From Streptomyces sp. STR69 (GTDB lineage: Bacteria; Actinomycetota; Actinomycetes; Streptomycetales; Streptomycetaceae), in the NCBI RefSeq assembly GCF_024519455.1, contig NZ_JALJRY010000032.1, forward strand, positions 55,649-119,648: a DNA stretch of 64,000 nucleotides, given 5' to 3'. Positions 8,356-16,200 of this stretch are shown one piece after another; the stretch's first letter is position 1; each line of letters opens with the position of its first letter. Both the position numbers and the translations under genes were made by a program. Under the pieces are notes generated by a model, which did not search any database, had not been told where the DNA came from, and was given only the letters and a program-made list of their open reading frames with translations.

Positions 8356-9891
8356 ATGGGACGCAATGATCGTAAACGCCGTACGCCGATGGCCACCAAG
8401 GCCATTGCCGCCTCGGCTGCCCTAGCGCTCGGTGGGGCCGGGCTGCTCTGGGCGCAGATGAACGCTTCGGCTCACGAGTCCAACTCGTCGGGCCAGAACC
8501 AGACGAAGGCCGCCGCGGCGAGTGCTGTCGCGACGATCGCCTGCCCGGACGTCGGCCAGCAGCTGACGAACGTGCCGCAGAAGGCTCGTCAGGGCGTCGC
8601 CACCGAGTTGGCGAACCTGGACAAGCAGATCACCGAGGCCTACGCACGGCTCGCTTCGACGCGCCAGGCACAGGCCAACGACGCAAGCTTCGTGCAGAAC
8701 GCGATCGTCGGCCCCCTCAAGGAGAAGCGGGCCGCGACGATCGACCGTATCCGCATCGACATCCAGCGAGTGGGCGGCAGTGTCAACGCGGCTGCACTGG
8801 CGCAGCTCGCTGCCTGTACGACGCAGACCGCCAACAACACCACCGCCGGTGGTCAGAACAACGGTGGTCAGAACAACGGCGGGCAGAACAACGGCGGCCA
8901 GAACAACGGCAACACCGCTGCCCCGAGTGCCAGCGCCTCTGCGCCCGCCGCCAACAACGGTGGTCAGGCCGGCAACGGCCCGACGGCCGCGGACTTCGTG
9001 GACATCACGAAGGTCGCGAACAACGTGCAGGCGAAGCCGCAGAAGCAGGCTCAGGCCTCGACCGGTTCCTTCACCACCCGGTGTGGTGTCAACGCCAACA
9101 AGAACCACAACACCGACAACGTCATCGTGGCGCCCGGCGTGACCAACGGCGCGCACCACGAGCACGACTACGTCGGCAACCAGAAGGTCAACGCGTTCTC
9201 CACGAACGACTCGCTGCTGGCCGCCCCCTCCAGCTGCCAGAACCAGAGTGACCTCTCGGCGTACTACTGGCCGGTCGTGCGTGTGCAGGACGGTTCGCAG
9301 GAGTTCGACGCGAACGCGCTCGGCGGTGGCAAGGAAGGCAACGTCGGCAAGATCCTGACCCCGCAGTCGGCGCAGATCAAGTACGTCGGCTCGCCGGCCA
9401 GCAAGGTCGTCGCGATGCCGCAGTTCCTGCGCATCATCACCGGTGACGCCAAGACCCTCACCAACGGTCTGGCCAACGCCAACGCGCACTGGAGCTGCAC
9501 CGGCTTCGAGAACAAGGTCCAGCTGACGGAGCAGTACCCGATCTGCCCGCAGGGCAGCAACGTGGTCCGCACCTTCGCGTTCCAGAGCTGCTGGGACGGC
9601 GTGAACATCGACAGCGCCAACCACCGTACGCACGTGGCCTTCGCGGACCCGGCGAGCGGTGTCTGCGGGAACGGCTTCAAGGCCATCCCCCAGCTGACGA
9701 TGCGTCTGGTCTACAAGATCACGCCCCCCACCATCCAGGCGGACGGCACCGTGAAGAACGCCTACGCGGTGGACGGCTTCCCGGAGCAGCTGCACAAGGC
9801 GTCGACCGACCACGACGACTTCATCAGCGTCACCAAGAACAACCTGGCGGCGACGATCGCCAACTGCGTCAACACCGGCAAGAAGTGCTAG
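8356..9891 (+). CDS. secreted DUF1996 protein with Gly-Asn-Gln repeats
   Basis: A 511-residue exported protein. The signal peptide has basic start GRNDRKRRTP, a hydrophobic core and a cleavage region near NASAHES. Residues about 60-155 are helical with two cysteines. They are followed by four to five tandem GGQNN repeats (DNA 8851-8910) and an A/S/N linker. The C-terminal half (about residues 220-511) is a DUF1996 domain: RCGVN, GAHHEHDYVGN, then NGLANANAHWSC and WDGVNIDSANHRTH. DUF1996 proteins are secreted in actinobacteria and fungi; their activity is not established. An AGAGGAG Shine-Dalgarno is 5 bases before ATG 8356. The gene has a strong terminator and high-expression codon use. Confidence 0.88.
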   Translation: MGRNDRKRRTPMATKAIAASAALALGGAGLLWAQMNASAHESNSSGQNQTKAAAASAVATIACPDVGQQLTNVPQKARQGVATELANLDKQITEAYARLASTRQAQANDASFVQNAIVGPLKEKRAATIDRIRIDIQRVGGSVNAAALAQLAACTTQTANNTTAGGQNNGGQNNGGQNNGGQNNGNTAAPSASASAPAANNGGQAGNGPTAADFVDITKVANNVQAKPQKQAQASTGSFTTRCGVNANKNHNTDNVIVAPGVTNGAHHEHDYVGNQKVNAFSTNDSLLAAPSSCQNQSDLSAYYWPVVRVQDGSQEFDANALGGGKEGNVGKILTPQSAQIKYVGSPASKVVAMPQFLRIITGDAKTLTNGLANANAHWSCTGFENKVQLTEQYPICPQGSNVVRTFAFQSCWDGVNIDSANHRTHVAFADPASGVCGNGFKAIPQLTMRLVYKITPPTIQADGTVKNAYAVDGFPEQLHKASTDHDDFISVTKNNLAATIANCVNTGKKC

Positions 9892-9924
9892 TGAGCGCAG
9901 CTAGCCGGTAGCACCCGGTAGCAC

Positions 9925-9960
9925 GAAGGCGGGCGGTGGGTTCTCCCACCGCCCGCTTTC
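9925..9960. terminator. terminator after DUF1996 gene
   Basis: 16-base arms GAAGGCGGGCGGTGGG and CCCACCGCCCGCTTTC around a TTCT loop, 34 bases beyond the stop. It may serve both this gene and the convergent lipoprotein gene. Confidence 0.85.
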
Positions 9961-10021
9961 GTGTGTGTACTGGCCTAACCGGTGTGGACCCTTTGAGGGG
10001 TGTGAACCGGTGACACAGCTT

Positions 10022-10423
10022 TCAGCTGGTGTGCTTCGAGTGGTCGGTGCCGATCTCCTCGTCGCCGCCGAGCGTCGTCTGCAGTTTCTTGACGATCTTG
10101 TCGGTGCCGACGGCGACCCACTTGCGGCCGACGAGGTAGAACCCGCCGTAGTCCTTGGCGTCGTTGATCCACTCGCGCTGGCCGCGGTCGGTGGCGAAGG
10201 TCGCGAGGACGAACTTGCCGTAGCTCATCTTGCAGATGGCCTGGCGGAGCTCGTCGGCGTCGGTCTGGATGTCCGGCGTGCACTTCACCTTGGCCGCCAG
10301 GCTCTCCAGGCTGCCGGTGGCCGCCGTCGGTATGGTCGCGGCCTTGGTGTCGGCGCCGCAGCCCACCAGCGCCAGCGCCGCCGTGGCGCCGGCCACCGCG
10401 AGCATCGGTCGGGTCAGCCTCAT
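10022..10423 (-). CDS. small secreted lipoprotein, unknown function
   Basis: A 133-residue protein with a lipoprotein signal: RLTRPMLAVAGATAALALVGC, lipobox cysteine at about residue 22. The mature part has two cysteines (KVKCTPD and AICKMSY) that could form a disulphide, then a strand-rich region YGGFYLVGRKWVAVG and a charged tail. It resembles no enzyme I know. A GGAGG Shine-Dalgarno lies 8 bases upstream of ATG 10423, which rules out the longer reading frame start. It converges on the DUF1996 gene and shares its terminator region. Confidence 0.8.
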   Translation of the reverse strand: MRLTRPMLAVAGATAALALVGCGADTKAATIPTAATGSLESLAAKVKCTPDIQTDADELRQAICKMSYGKFVLATFATDRGQREWINDAKDYGGFYLVGRKWVAVGTDKIVKKLQTTLGGDEEIGTDHSKHTS

Positions 10424-10562
10424 CTGTCGTTCCTCCGGTAGTCCGGTCAGCAGCATGCCGCAGACGGCCCCGACGAGGGGCCTTCTCCTTCGATACGGAC
10501 ACAACGGGCCCCGCACTCAAACCCGTGGCCCTCGGCTGTACACGTCTGCGAAGGTGGCGCCC

Positions 10563-11072
10563 GTGAACAAAGACTGGGAAGACCGTACGACCGCCGCCTG
10601 GGCGACCTTCGACGACTACCCCGAGGAGCGGGCCGCCGACTTCCGGGCCGTGATCGACGCGCTCGTCGCCGAACTGCCGGACGGCAGTCCGCTGGGCCCC
10701 TTCGAGCGGGCCTGCGCCTGGGACTCGACCGGCCACTCGGACCAGGCGGTTCCGCTGTACCAGGAGGCGCTGGCACGCGGGCTGAGCGGGGCGAGCGCCT
10801 ACAAGGGGCGGCGGGCAAAGATCCAACTCTCCAGTTCGCTGCGGAACATCGGACGGGCGGAGGAGGGCGTCAAGCTGCTCACACCCGAACTCGACGGCCC
10901 CTCGGACGAGTTGGACGACGCGGTACGCGCGTGCCTCGCGCTGTGTCTGTCCAGCCTGGGCCGCGATCGTGAGGGCCTGTCCCTCGTGCTGGGCGCGCTG
11001 GCGCCCCATCTGCCGCGCTACCAGCGGTCGATGGCGAACTACGCGCGGGCGCTGGTCGAACCGGCCGACTGA
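10563..11072 (+). CDS. TPR-like cytoplasmic protein
   Basis: A 169-residue helical protein of the tetratricopeptide type: about four helix pairs, including ACAWDSTGHSDQAVPLYQEA (residues about 55-75) and LSSSLRNIGRAEEGVKLL. It has no membrane segment. Such proteins usually mediate protein contacts; no partner is evident. The GTG start at 10563 has AAGGTGG 6 bases upstream. It is divergent from the lipoprotein gene at 10423. Confidence 0.8.
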   Translation: MNKDWEDRTTAAWATFDDYPEERAADFRAVIDALVAELPDGSPLGPFERACAWDSTGHSDQAVPLYQEALARGLSGASAYKGRRAKIQLSSSLRNIGRAEEGVKLLTPELDGPSDELDDAVRACLALCLSSLGRDREGLSLVLGALAPHLPRYQRSMANYARALVEPAD

Positions 11073-11130
11073 ACCGCCCGAGTCGCCCGGGTGGCGGTGA
11101 CCAACTCACGATTCGCTCGTTTTGCTGAAC

Positions 11131-13050
11131 GTGCAGTCACAGGATGTCGCCAAGCGCCCCGCAGCTTCACCCACCGCCCCGGTCGTCGATGTCGAACAGG
11201 CCGAGGCCGCGCTCGTCGAGCACTATCCACGGCTCGTCCGGCTCGCCTATCTGGTGCTCCCCCCGAGCCTCGGCCGCAACCGGCGCGTCCTGACCGCGCA
11301 CGCCCTCACCCAGCGCGCCCTGCCCAGGGGCCGCGCGTCGGCGTCCGCGATCCCGGCCCAGTCGACCGGCCGGGACGGCGACCCCGGTTACGCCTTCGTC
11401 CGCCTCCAGGTCGTGCGTACGGCACTGGAGGCGGGCCTCCCGCTGTCGTTCCGGGCGTGGCCCAAGCGCTCCCAACTCCCGCCGCTGCTCCCCCAGGTGT
11501 GGGGCCTGCGGCTCTTCCCGCGCTCGGGCGGCGCCGACGAACTCGCCCTGGACCAGCGGCTGTCGGCCCTGTCGGGCCCGGCTCGCGCGGTGTACGCGCT
11601 GCGCGGCCTGGAGAAGCTGCCCGACGGCGACGTACGCCGGGTGCTGGCGGCGGCCGGAGTCGACGAGGTGGACGCGGCGCTGCGCGAGACCGACGAGGCG
11701 CCTACGCAGTTCGAACTCCTCAACTCCCCCGAGTTCGACCCCTGTTCGCTGCACGCCCGGCCCACCGATCTGATGCGCCGCCGTCAGCACGGCAAGGCCG
11801 CGCTCGCCGCCGCGGCGGCCGTCGCCGTGTGCGGCGCGCTGCTCGCGCTGCCCGGCGGCGGCTGGGGCCCGGACGGCGCCGCCGCACCCGCGTACGCGGC
11901 GAACCCGGCGGCCGAAGCCGCCCTGAACCCCGGCAAGTTGACGAGGGTCGTGCCCACCGCTTGGAAGTCCGCCACCCGCAAGGACTTCTCCGTCTGGCCC
12001 GCCCGCGGCGACCTCACCGAGAACACCGCCCTGCTGCGCCGCGCCCTCGCCGTCTGGGCCCGCCCCGGCGCGTCCGTCCAGGTCTCGGCGACCCCCGGCA
12101 CCCCCTCCGGCGGCCCGGCAGGACCGCCCCAACTCCTGTACGCGGGAACGGTCGACAACGCCCGCGTGGTGATCCTCTACGACGGTCTGCGCATCGCCCG
12201 CTACGCCGAACCCAAGGACGGCACCAAGGGCGCGGCGCTGGACTTCGCGCGGGTCGACGGCGCGACCGGCACCGAGGCCAACGCGGTGGTCCTGGACCGG
12301 GCCGACGGCAACGTCCGCTATCTGACGGCCCCTTGGGTGAGGAAGGCGGCCGAGCGGGACCTGCTGAAGCCGAGCGCCGGCGCCCTGCCCATGACCCTCA
12401 CCGACGGCATCACCTCGCCGCTCGCGTCCCCCGCCCAGCAGACCGGCGCGTGCACGTCCTGGAACGTGCTCCAGCTGACCGACGACACCGGCACCCGGCT
12501 GATGAGCGACCTCGGCGAGCTGGTCCCGGCGCACCTCACCGCCGGCCGGCCCGGCTCGGCCCACGAGGTGTCCGGCGCGGAGACGCAGCGTGCCTGGGCG
12601 CCCTTCGCCTGCTCCCTCGGCGCGATGCGCTCGCTCGGCGTACGGTCCGTGAACGCCTGGCAGTACGCCGCCCAGCCGCTGCCCGACGCGAGCGGCGCGG
12701 CGGAGTGGGTGTGCACCCGGGCCGAGACCTGGCGGGGCGGCGGCGAGCGGGTGCTGGCGCAGTTCCGCACGCCGGGCGGGACGTACGGTGCGGTCGCCGC
12801 GAAGGCGCAGGACGTGGCGGCGTGCGGGGCGCGTGATCCGCAGGTGCTGGCCGGAGTGCTGTGGAAGTCGGCGGCGGGCAGCTGGTATCTGCTGGCCGCC
12901 GGCGGCAAGGACACCAAGTCGATCAGGGCGACGGGCGGGGTGAACGGTTCGGCGCAGGGCGGCCTGCTGGCCGTGAAGACCAAACAAGGCGTCCAGGCCG
13001 AGCTGAACGGCACACTGGACGACGGCAGGACGATCACCGGCCTCCGCTAG
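11131..13050 (+). CDS. membrane protein with sigma-factor-like N-terminus
   Basis: A 639-residue protein that I do not recognise as a named family. Residues about 20-60 (EHYPRLVRLAYLVL) look like an ECF sigma region 2. Residues about 140-190 (LSALSGPARAVYALRGLEKL then VRRVLAAAGV) look like a degenerate region 4. A single membrane segment follows at about residues 218-240 (ALAAAAAVAVCGALLAL). The remaining 390 residues would be outside the cell, with several cysteines in the last third. The layout suggests a membrane-tethered protein with a cytoplasmic DNA-binding-like head and an extracytoplasmic sensor or solute-binding part. The start is uncertain (TTG 11122 or GTG 11131) because no Shine-Dalgarno is clear. 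Confidence 0.75.
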   Translation: MQSQDVAKRPAASPTAPVVDVEQAEAALVEHYPRLVRLAYLVLPPSLGRNRRVLTAHALTQRALPRGRASASAIPAQSTGRDGDPGYAFVRLQVVRTALEAGLPLSFRAWPKRSQLPPLLPQVWGLRLFPRSGGADELALDQRLSALSGPARAVYALRGLEKLPDGDVRRVLAAAGVDEVDAALRETDEAPTQFELLNSPEFDPCSLHARPTDLMRRRQHGKAALAAAAAVAVCGALLALPGGGWGPDGAAAPAYAANPAAEAALNPGKLTRVVPTAWKSATRKDFSVWPARGDLTENTALLRRALAVWARPGASVQVSATPGTPSGGPAGPPQLLYAGTVDNARVVILYDGLRIARYAEPKDGTKGAALDFARVDGATGTEANAVVLDRADGNVRYLTAPWVRKAAERDLLKPSAGALPMTLTDGITSPLASPAQQTGACTSWNVLQLTDDTGTRLMSDLGELVPAHLTAGRPGSAHEVSGAETQRAWAPFACSLGAMRSLGVRSVNAWQYAAQPLPDASGAAEWVCTRAETWRGGGERVLAQFRTPGGTYGAVAAKAQDVAACGARDPQVLAGVLWKSAAGSWYLLAAGGKDTKSIRATGGVNGSAQGGLLAVKTKQGVQAELNGTLDDGRTITGLR

Positions 13051-13134
13051 CCGACACCGGCGTAGCTGACACTGGCGTCAACAAGTACCCGCACAAGGGT
13101 TCCCCACGGACTTACCCGTCAGTACATTGACGCC

Positions 13135-14004
13135 ATGTCCAACAAGCAGCCGCTCAAGGCCCGAAGGGTGTCCTTCTCCTGGGAGGGCACCCCGCTGCAC
13201 TGGGTGCCCGGTGATCCGTTCACCACGCACACGATCAATGTGCTGCATCTGCTGCTGCCCGCCGGCGAGCGGTGGTTCGTGCACGTCTACAAGCAGGTGC
13301 TGCCCCTCATCCGGGACGACCGGCTGCGCGAGGACGTGATCGGGTTCATCGGCCAGGAGGCGATGCACTCCCAGGCCCACGACGAAGTCCTCCCGCATCT
13401 ACGGGAGTTGGGACTCGATCCGACCCCGTACACCGCGCAGGTCGACTGGTTCTTCGAGAAGCTGCTCGGCGACCGCACCCTGCCCCCGGGCCGGGCCCGG
13501 AAGTGGTGGCTGCTGGAGCGGGTCGCCACCATCGCGGCGATCGAGCACTACACCGCGTTCCTCGGCAACTGGGTGCTGAACGCCGAGGAGTTGGACCGGC
13601 GCGGCGCCGATCCGACCATGCTGGACCTGCTGCGCTGGCACGGCGCCGAGGAGGTCGAGCACCGGTCCGTCGCCTTCGACCTCTTCCTGCACGTCGACGG
13701 CAGCTACCGGCGGCGCGCCCGCACCTGGGCCACCGCGTTCACCGCGCTGATGTTCCTGTGGCAGCGCGGGGCCCGCTTCTTCATGGCCAACGACCCGACC
13801 CTCGTCGACCGCCGCGCGAGCTTCAAGGACTTCTACGTCGCCGGCCGACGCGGCACCCTGCCCGCGACCGGCGACATGCTCAGGTCCATACCCCGCTATC
13901 TGAGCCGCGCCTACCACCCCTCCCAGGAGGGCAGCACCGAGCAGGCCGTCGCCTATCTCGCCTCCTCGCCCGCGGCACTGGCCGCCGAGAAGAGGGCGGA
14001 GTAG
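13135..14004 (+). CDS. metal-dependent hydrolase family protein (PF10118-like)
   Basis: A 289-residue helical protein of the family annotated as predicted metal-dependent hydrolase. Conserved Glu/His clusters likely to bind metal are FIGQEAMHSQAH (about residues 70-81), IEHYTAF (about 137) and HGAEEVEHRSVAFD (about 168-181). The spacing (E-x2-H repeated across a four-helix bundle) is also that of di-iron ferritin-like enzymes. The next gene, a ferredoxin-type reductase, overlaps by one base, so I infer a redox-dependent di-iron enzyme with a dedicated reductase. There is no Shine-Dalgarno; a TACATT hexamer 10 bases before the ATG suggests a leaderless mRNA. Confidence 0.82.
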   Translation: MSNKQPLKARRVSFSWEGTPLHWVPGDPFTTHTINVLHLLLPAGERWFVHVYKQVLPLIRDDRLREDVIGFIGQEAMHSQAHDEVLPHLRELGLDPTPYTAQVDWFFEKLLGDRTLPPGRARKWWLLERVATIAAIEHYTAFLGNWVLNAEELDRRGADPTMLDLLRWHGAEEVEHRSVAFDLFLHVDGSYRRRARTWATAFTALMFLWQRGARFFMANDPTLVDRRASFKDFYVAGRRGTLPATGDMLRSIPRYLSRAYHPSQEGSTEQAVAYLASSPAALAAEKRAE

Positions 14005-15029
14005 TGCCGAAGCCGCTCACGGTCGCGGTGCTGGCCGGTGCCGCGCTGCTGACCCGGCGCGCGCTGCGGCGCCGGGTGCGGGTCTCACCGCTGTGGCCGC
14101 TGCCCGCGCTGGACCCGCCGACCTCCGGCCGGCCGCGCTCACGGGCACTACGGCTGCGGGTCGCCGCGCGGGAGACGGTCGCCGACGGCGTCGTACAACT
14201 GCGTCTGGAAGGAAGGGACTTGCCGGGCTGGGAGCCGGGGGCGCACATCGATCTGGTGCTGCCTTCGGGGCTGGTGCGGCAGTACTCGCTGTGCGGGGAT
14301 CCGGCGGACACCTCGTCGTACACGGTCGCGACACGGCTGGTCGAGGACGGGCGGGGCGGGTCGCGCGAGGTGCACGAACAGGTGCGGGTGGGCGCGGAGT
14401 TGGAGGTGCGGGGGCCGCGCAACAGGTTCCCGCTCGTCGAGGCGCCCGCGTATGTCTTCGTGGCCGGCGGCATCGGGATCACGCCCATCCTGTCGATGCT
14501 CCGAGCACTGCCGGAGGGCGTCGACTGGCGGCTGCTGTACGCCGGTCGGACGCGGGAGTCGATGCCGTTCCTGACGGAGATCGAGGAGCTCGGCGCGGAC
14601 CGGGTGACCGTGGTGGCCGGACTGCCGGATCTGGACGGGGAGTTGGCGGACGTAGCGGAGGGCGCCGTCGTCTACTGCTGCGGGCCGGAGGGGCTCATGG
14701 CGGCCGTCGCGGAGCGTTTCCCGGACGTGCGTCTGGAGCGCTTCGCTCCCCGGGCCTCATCCAAGGGCGAAGCCTTCGAGCTCGAACTCCGGCGCAGCGG
14801 ACGGACGTTGACCGTACCGGCCGACTCCACGGTGCTCGCCGCCGTCCGCGCGGAGCTGCCGAACACCCTCTACTCCTGCGAGCAGGGATTCTGCGGAACC
14901 TGTCAACAGCGGGTGCTGGAAGGGGAAGTTGAGCATCGGGACGAGTTGCTGACGGACACCGAGCGGGCCGACTCGATGCTGATCTGCGTGTCCCGGGCCC
15001 GAAGTGCGCGTCTGGTGTTGGATCTGTGA
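14004..15029 (+). CDS. PDR/VanB-type ferredoxin oxidoreductase
   Basis: A 341-residue electron-transfer flavoprotein. An N-terminal hydrophobic stretch is followed by a flavin-binding barrel (RQYSLCGDP, about residue 92) and an NAD-binding domain (VFVAGGIGITPILSML, about 153-168). At the C-terminus is a plant-type 2Fe-2S domain, SCEQGFCGTCQQRVLEG (about 292-308), with the fourth cysteine in LICVSRA. The arrangement is that of phthalate dioxygenase reductase and VanB, which pass electrons from NADH to an oxygenase. The GTG start overlaps the stop of the metal-dependent hydrolase gene (TAGTG), so the two are co-translated; the hydrolase-like protein is the likely electron acceptor. Confidence 0.9.
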   Translation: MPKPLTVAVLAGAALLTRRALRRRVRVSPLWPLPALDPPTSGRPRSRALRLRVAARETVADGVVQLRLEGRDLPGWEPGAHIDLVLPSGLVRQYSLCGDPADTSSYTVATRLVEDGRGGSREVHEQVRVGAELEVRGPRNRFPLVEAPAYVFVAGGIGITPILSMLRALPEGVDWRLLYAGRTRESMPFLTEIEELGADRVTVVAGLPDLDGELADVAEGAVVYCCGPEGLMAAVAERFPDVRLERFAPRASSKGEAFELELRRSGRTLTVPADSTVLAAVRAELPNTLYSCEQGFCGTCQQRVLEGEVEHRDELLTDTERADSMLICVSRARSARLVLDL

Positions 15030-15098
15030 TGAGGTGATGTGAACAACCCTGGTCGGTCCGGCCCGTTCGGGGCCGGAACAGATCGGTAAGGTGTTCGC

Positions 15099-15788
15099 AT
15101 GAGTACCGGGGTTCGCCGCAGGATGGGGGTCGAGGAACGGCGACAGCAGTTGATCGGCGTCGCTCTCGACCTGTTCAGCCACCGCTCGCCCGACGAGGTC
15201 TCCATCGACGAGATAGCCGCCGCCGCGGGCATCTCGCGACCGCTCGTCTACCACTACTTTCCCGGCAAACTCAGCCTGTACGAGGCCGCGTTGCAGCGCG
15301 CCTCGGACGACCTCGCCGGGCGGTTCGTGGTCCCCGAGGAGGGGTCGCTGGGGGGACGGCTGCTGCTCGCGATGGGCCGGTTCTTCGACTTCGTGGACGA
15401 CCACGGGCCCGGTTTCGCGGCGCTGATGCGCGGCGGTCCGGCTGTCGGCTCGTCCACCACCAACGCGCTCGTGGACGGGGTGCGGCAGGCCGCGTACCTC
15501 CAGATCCTCTCCCATATGAAGGTCGAACAGCCGCCCGCCCGGCTGGAGTTGATGATCCGTTCATGGATCTCGCTGGTCGAGTCGACGGCACTGATCTGGC
15601 TGGACGGCCGGCGTATCCCGCGCGCCGATCTGGAACGCCAACTCGTGCACGACTTCGGGGCGTTGGCGGCGGTGAGCGCGGCGTACGACGAGGAACTCAG
15701 CACCCTCCTCCGCGAGTCCCTCAGGAACGAGCCGGGCGACGGGCCGTTCAGCGACCTCGTCGTCCGGCTCATCGCCCTGGCGTCGTAG
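15099..15788 (+). CDS. TetR family transcriptional regulator
   Basis: A 229-residue repressor. The N-terminal DNA-binding domain (residues about 10-60) has the typical RRQQLIGVALDLF, EVSIDEIAAAAGISRPLVY and HYFPGKLSLYEAAL segments. The C-terminal domain binds an unknown ligand. It lies 69 bases after the oxidoreductase gene in the same direction and probably controls the hydrolase/oxidoreductase pair, by position only. AAGGTG precedes the ATG by 5 bases. Confidence 0.92.
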   Translation: MSTGVRRRMGVEERRQQLIGVALDLFSHRSPDEVSIDEIAAAAGISRPLVYHYFPGKLSLYEAALQRASDDLAGRFVVPEEGSLGGRLLLAMGRFFDFVDDHGPGFAALMRGGPAVGSSTTNALVDGVRQAAYLQILSHMKVEQPPARLELMIRSWISLVESTALIWLDGRRIPRADLERQLVHDFGALAAVSAAYDEELSTLLRESLRNEPGDGPFSDLVVRLIALAS

Positions 15789-15808
15789 GACAGCGTCCAG
15801 GAGGAGTC

Positions 15809-16165
15809 CTAGCGCTCGAACTTCCGGTAGGACGCGTCGAGTTCGCGCACTTCGGCGGAGGCGTGCAGTACGGAGCCGTCCTCGTCGACGTACTCGCGGA
15901 GGAGTTCCAGCACCTTCTCGGTCAGCTTGGCCTTGGTCTCCTCGGTGCGTCCGGCGAGCAGGCCGAGGGTGACATGGACGACGGTGTGTCCCAGCTCGTC
16001 GAGACCCTCGTACCCGAAGGCCGTGTACTCGCTCGGGCGGAACTGGGTCTTGCACGCCTCCGGCTTCGCCGCGGCGATCTCGACCACCGCCTCGTGCAGC
16101 GCACGGGCGAAGCCGTCCTGGTCGAAGGAGATCGTGTGGGAGTGGTCGACGGTGATCTGCGGCAT
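15809..16165 (-). CDS. 5-carboxymethyl-2-hydroxymuconate isomerase (CHMI) family protein
   Basis: A 118-residue protein of the CHMI/tautomerase superfamily, PF02962-like. The mature N-terminus PQITVDHSHT carries the catalytic Pro-1 exposed after removal of Met. The later segments GHTVVHVTLGLLAGRTEE and AKLTEKVLELL are family-typical. CHMI acts in homoprotocatechuate degradation, but no other genes of that pathway are nearby, so the substrate is unknown. An AGGAG Shine-Dalgarno is 8 bases from the ATG. It converges with the TetR gene, with a 20-base gap. Confidence 0.82.
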   Translation of the reverse strand: MPQITVDHSHTISFDQDGFARALHEAVVEIAAAKPEACKTQFRPSEYTAFGYEGLDELGHTVVHVTLGLLAGRTEETKAKLTEKVLELLREYVDEDGSVLHASAEVRELDASYRKFER

Positions 16166-16200
16166 GGAGCAACTCCTGTTCTAAGCCAACAACCCGCCGC

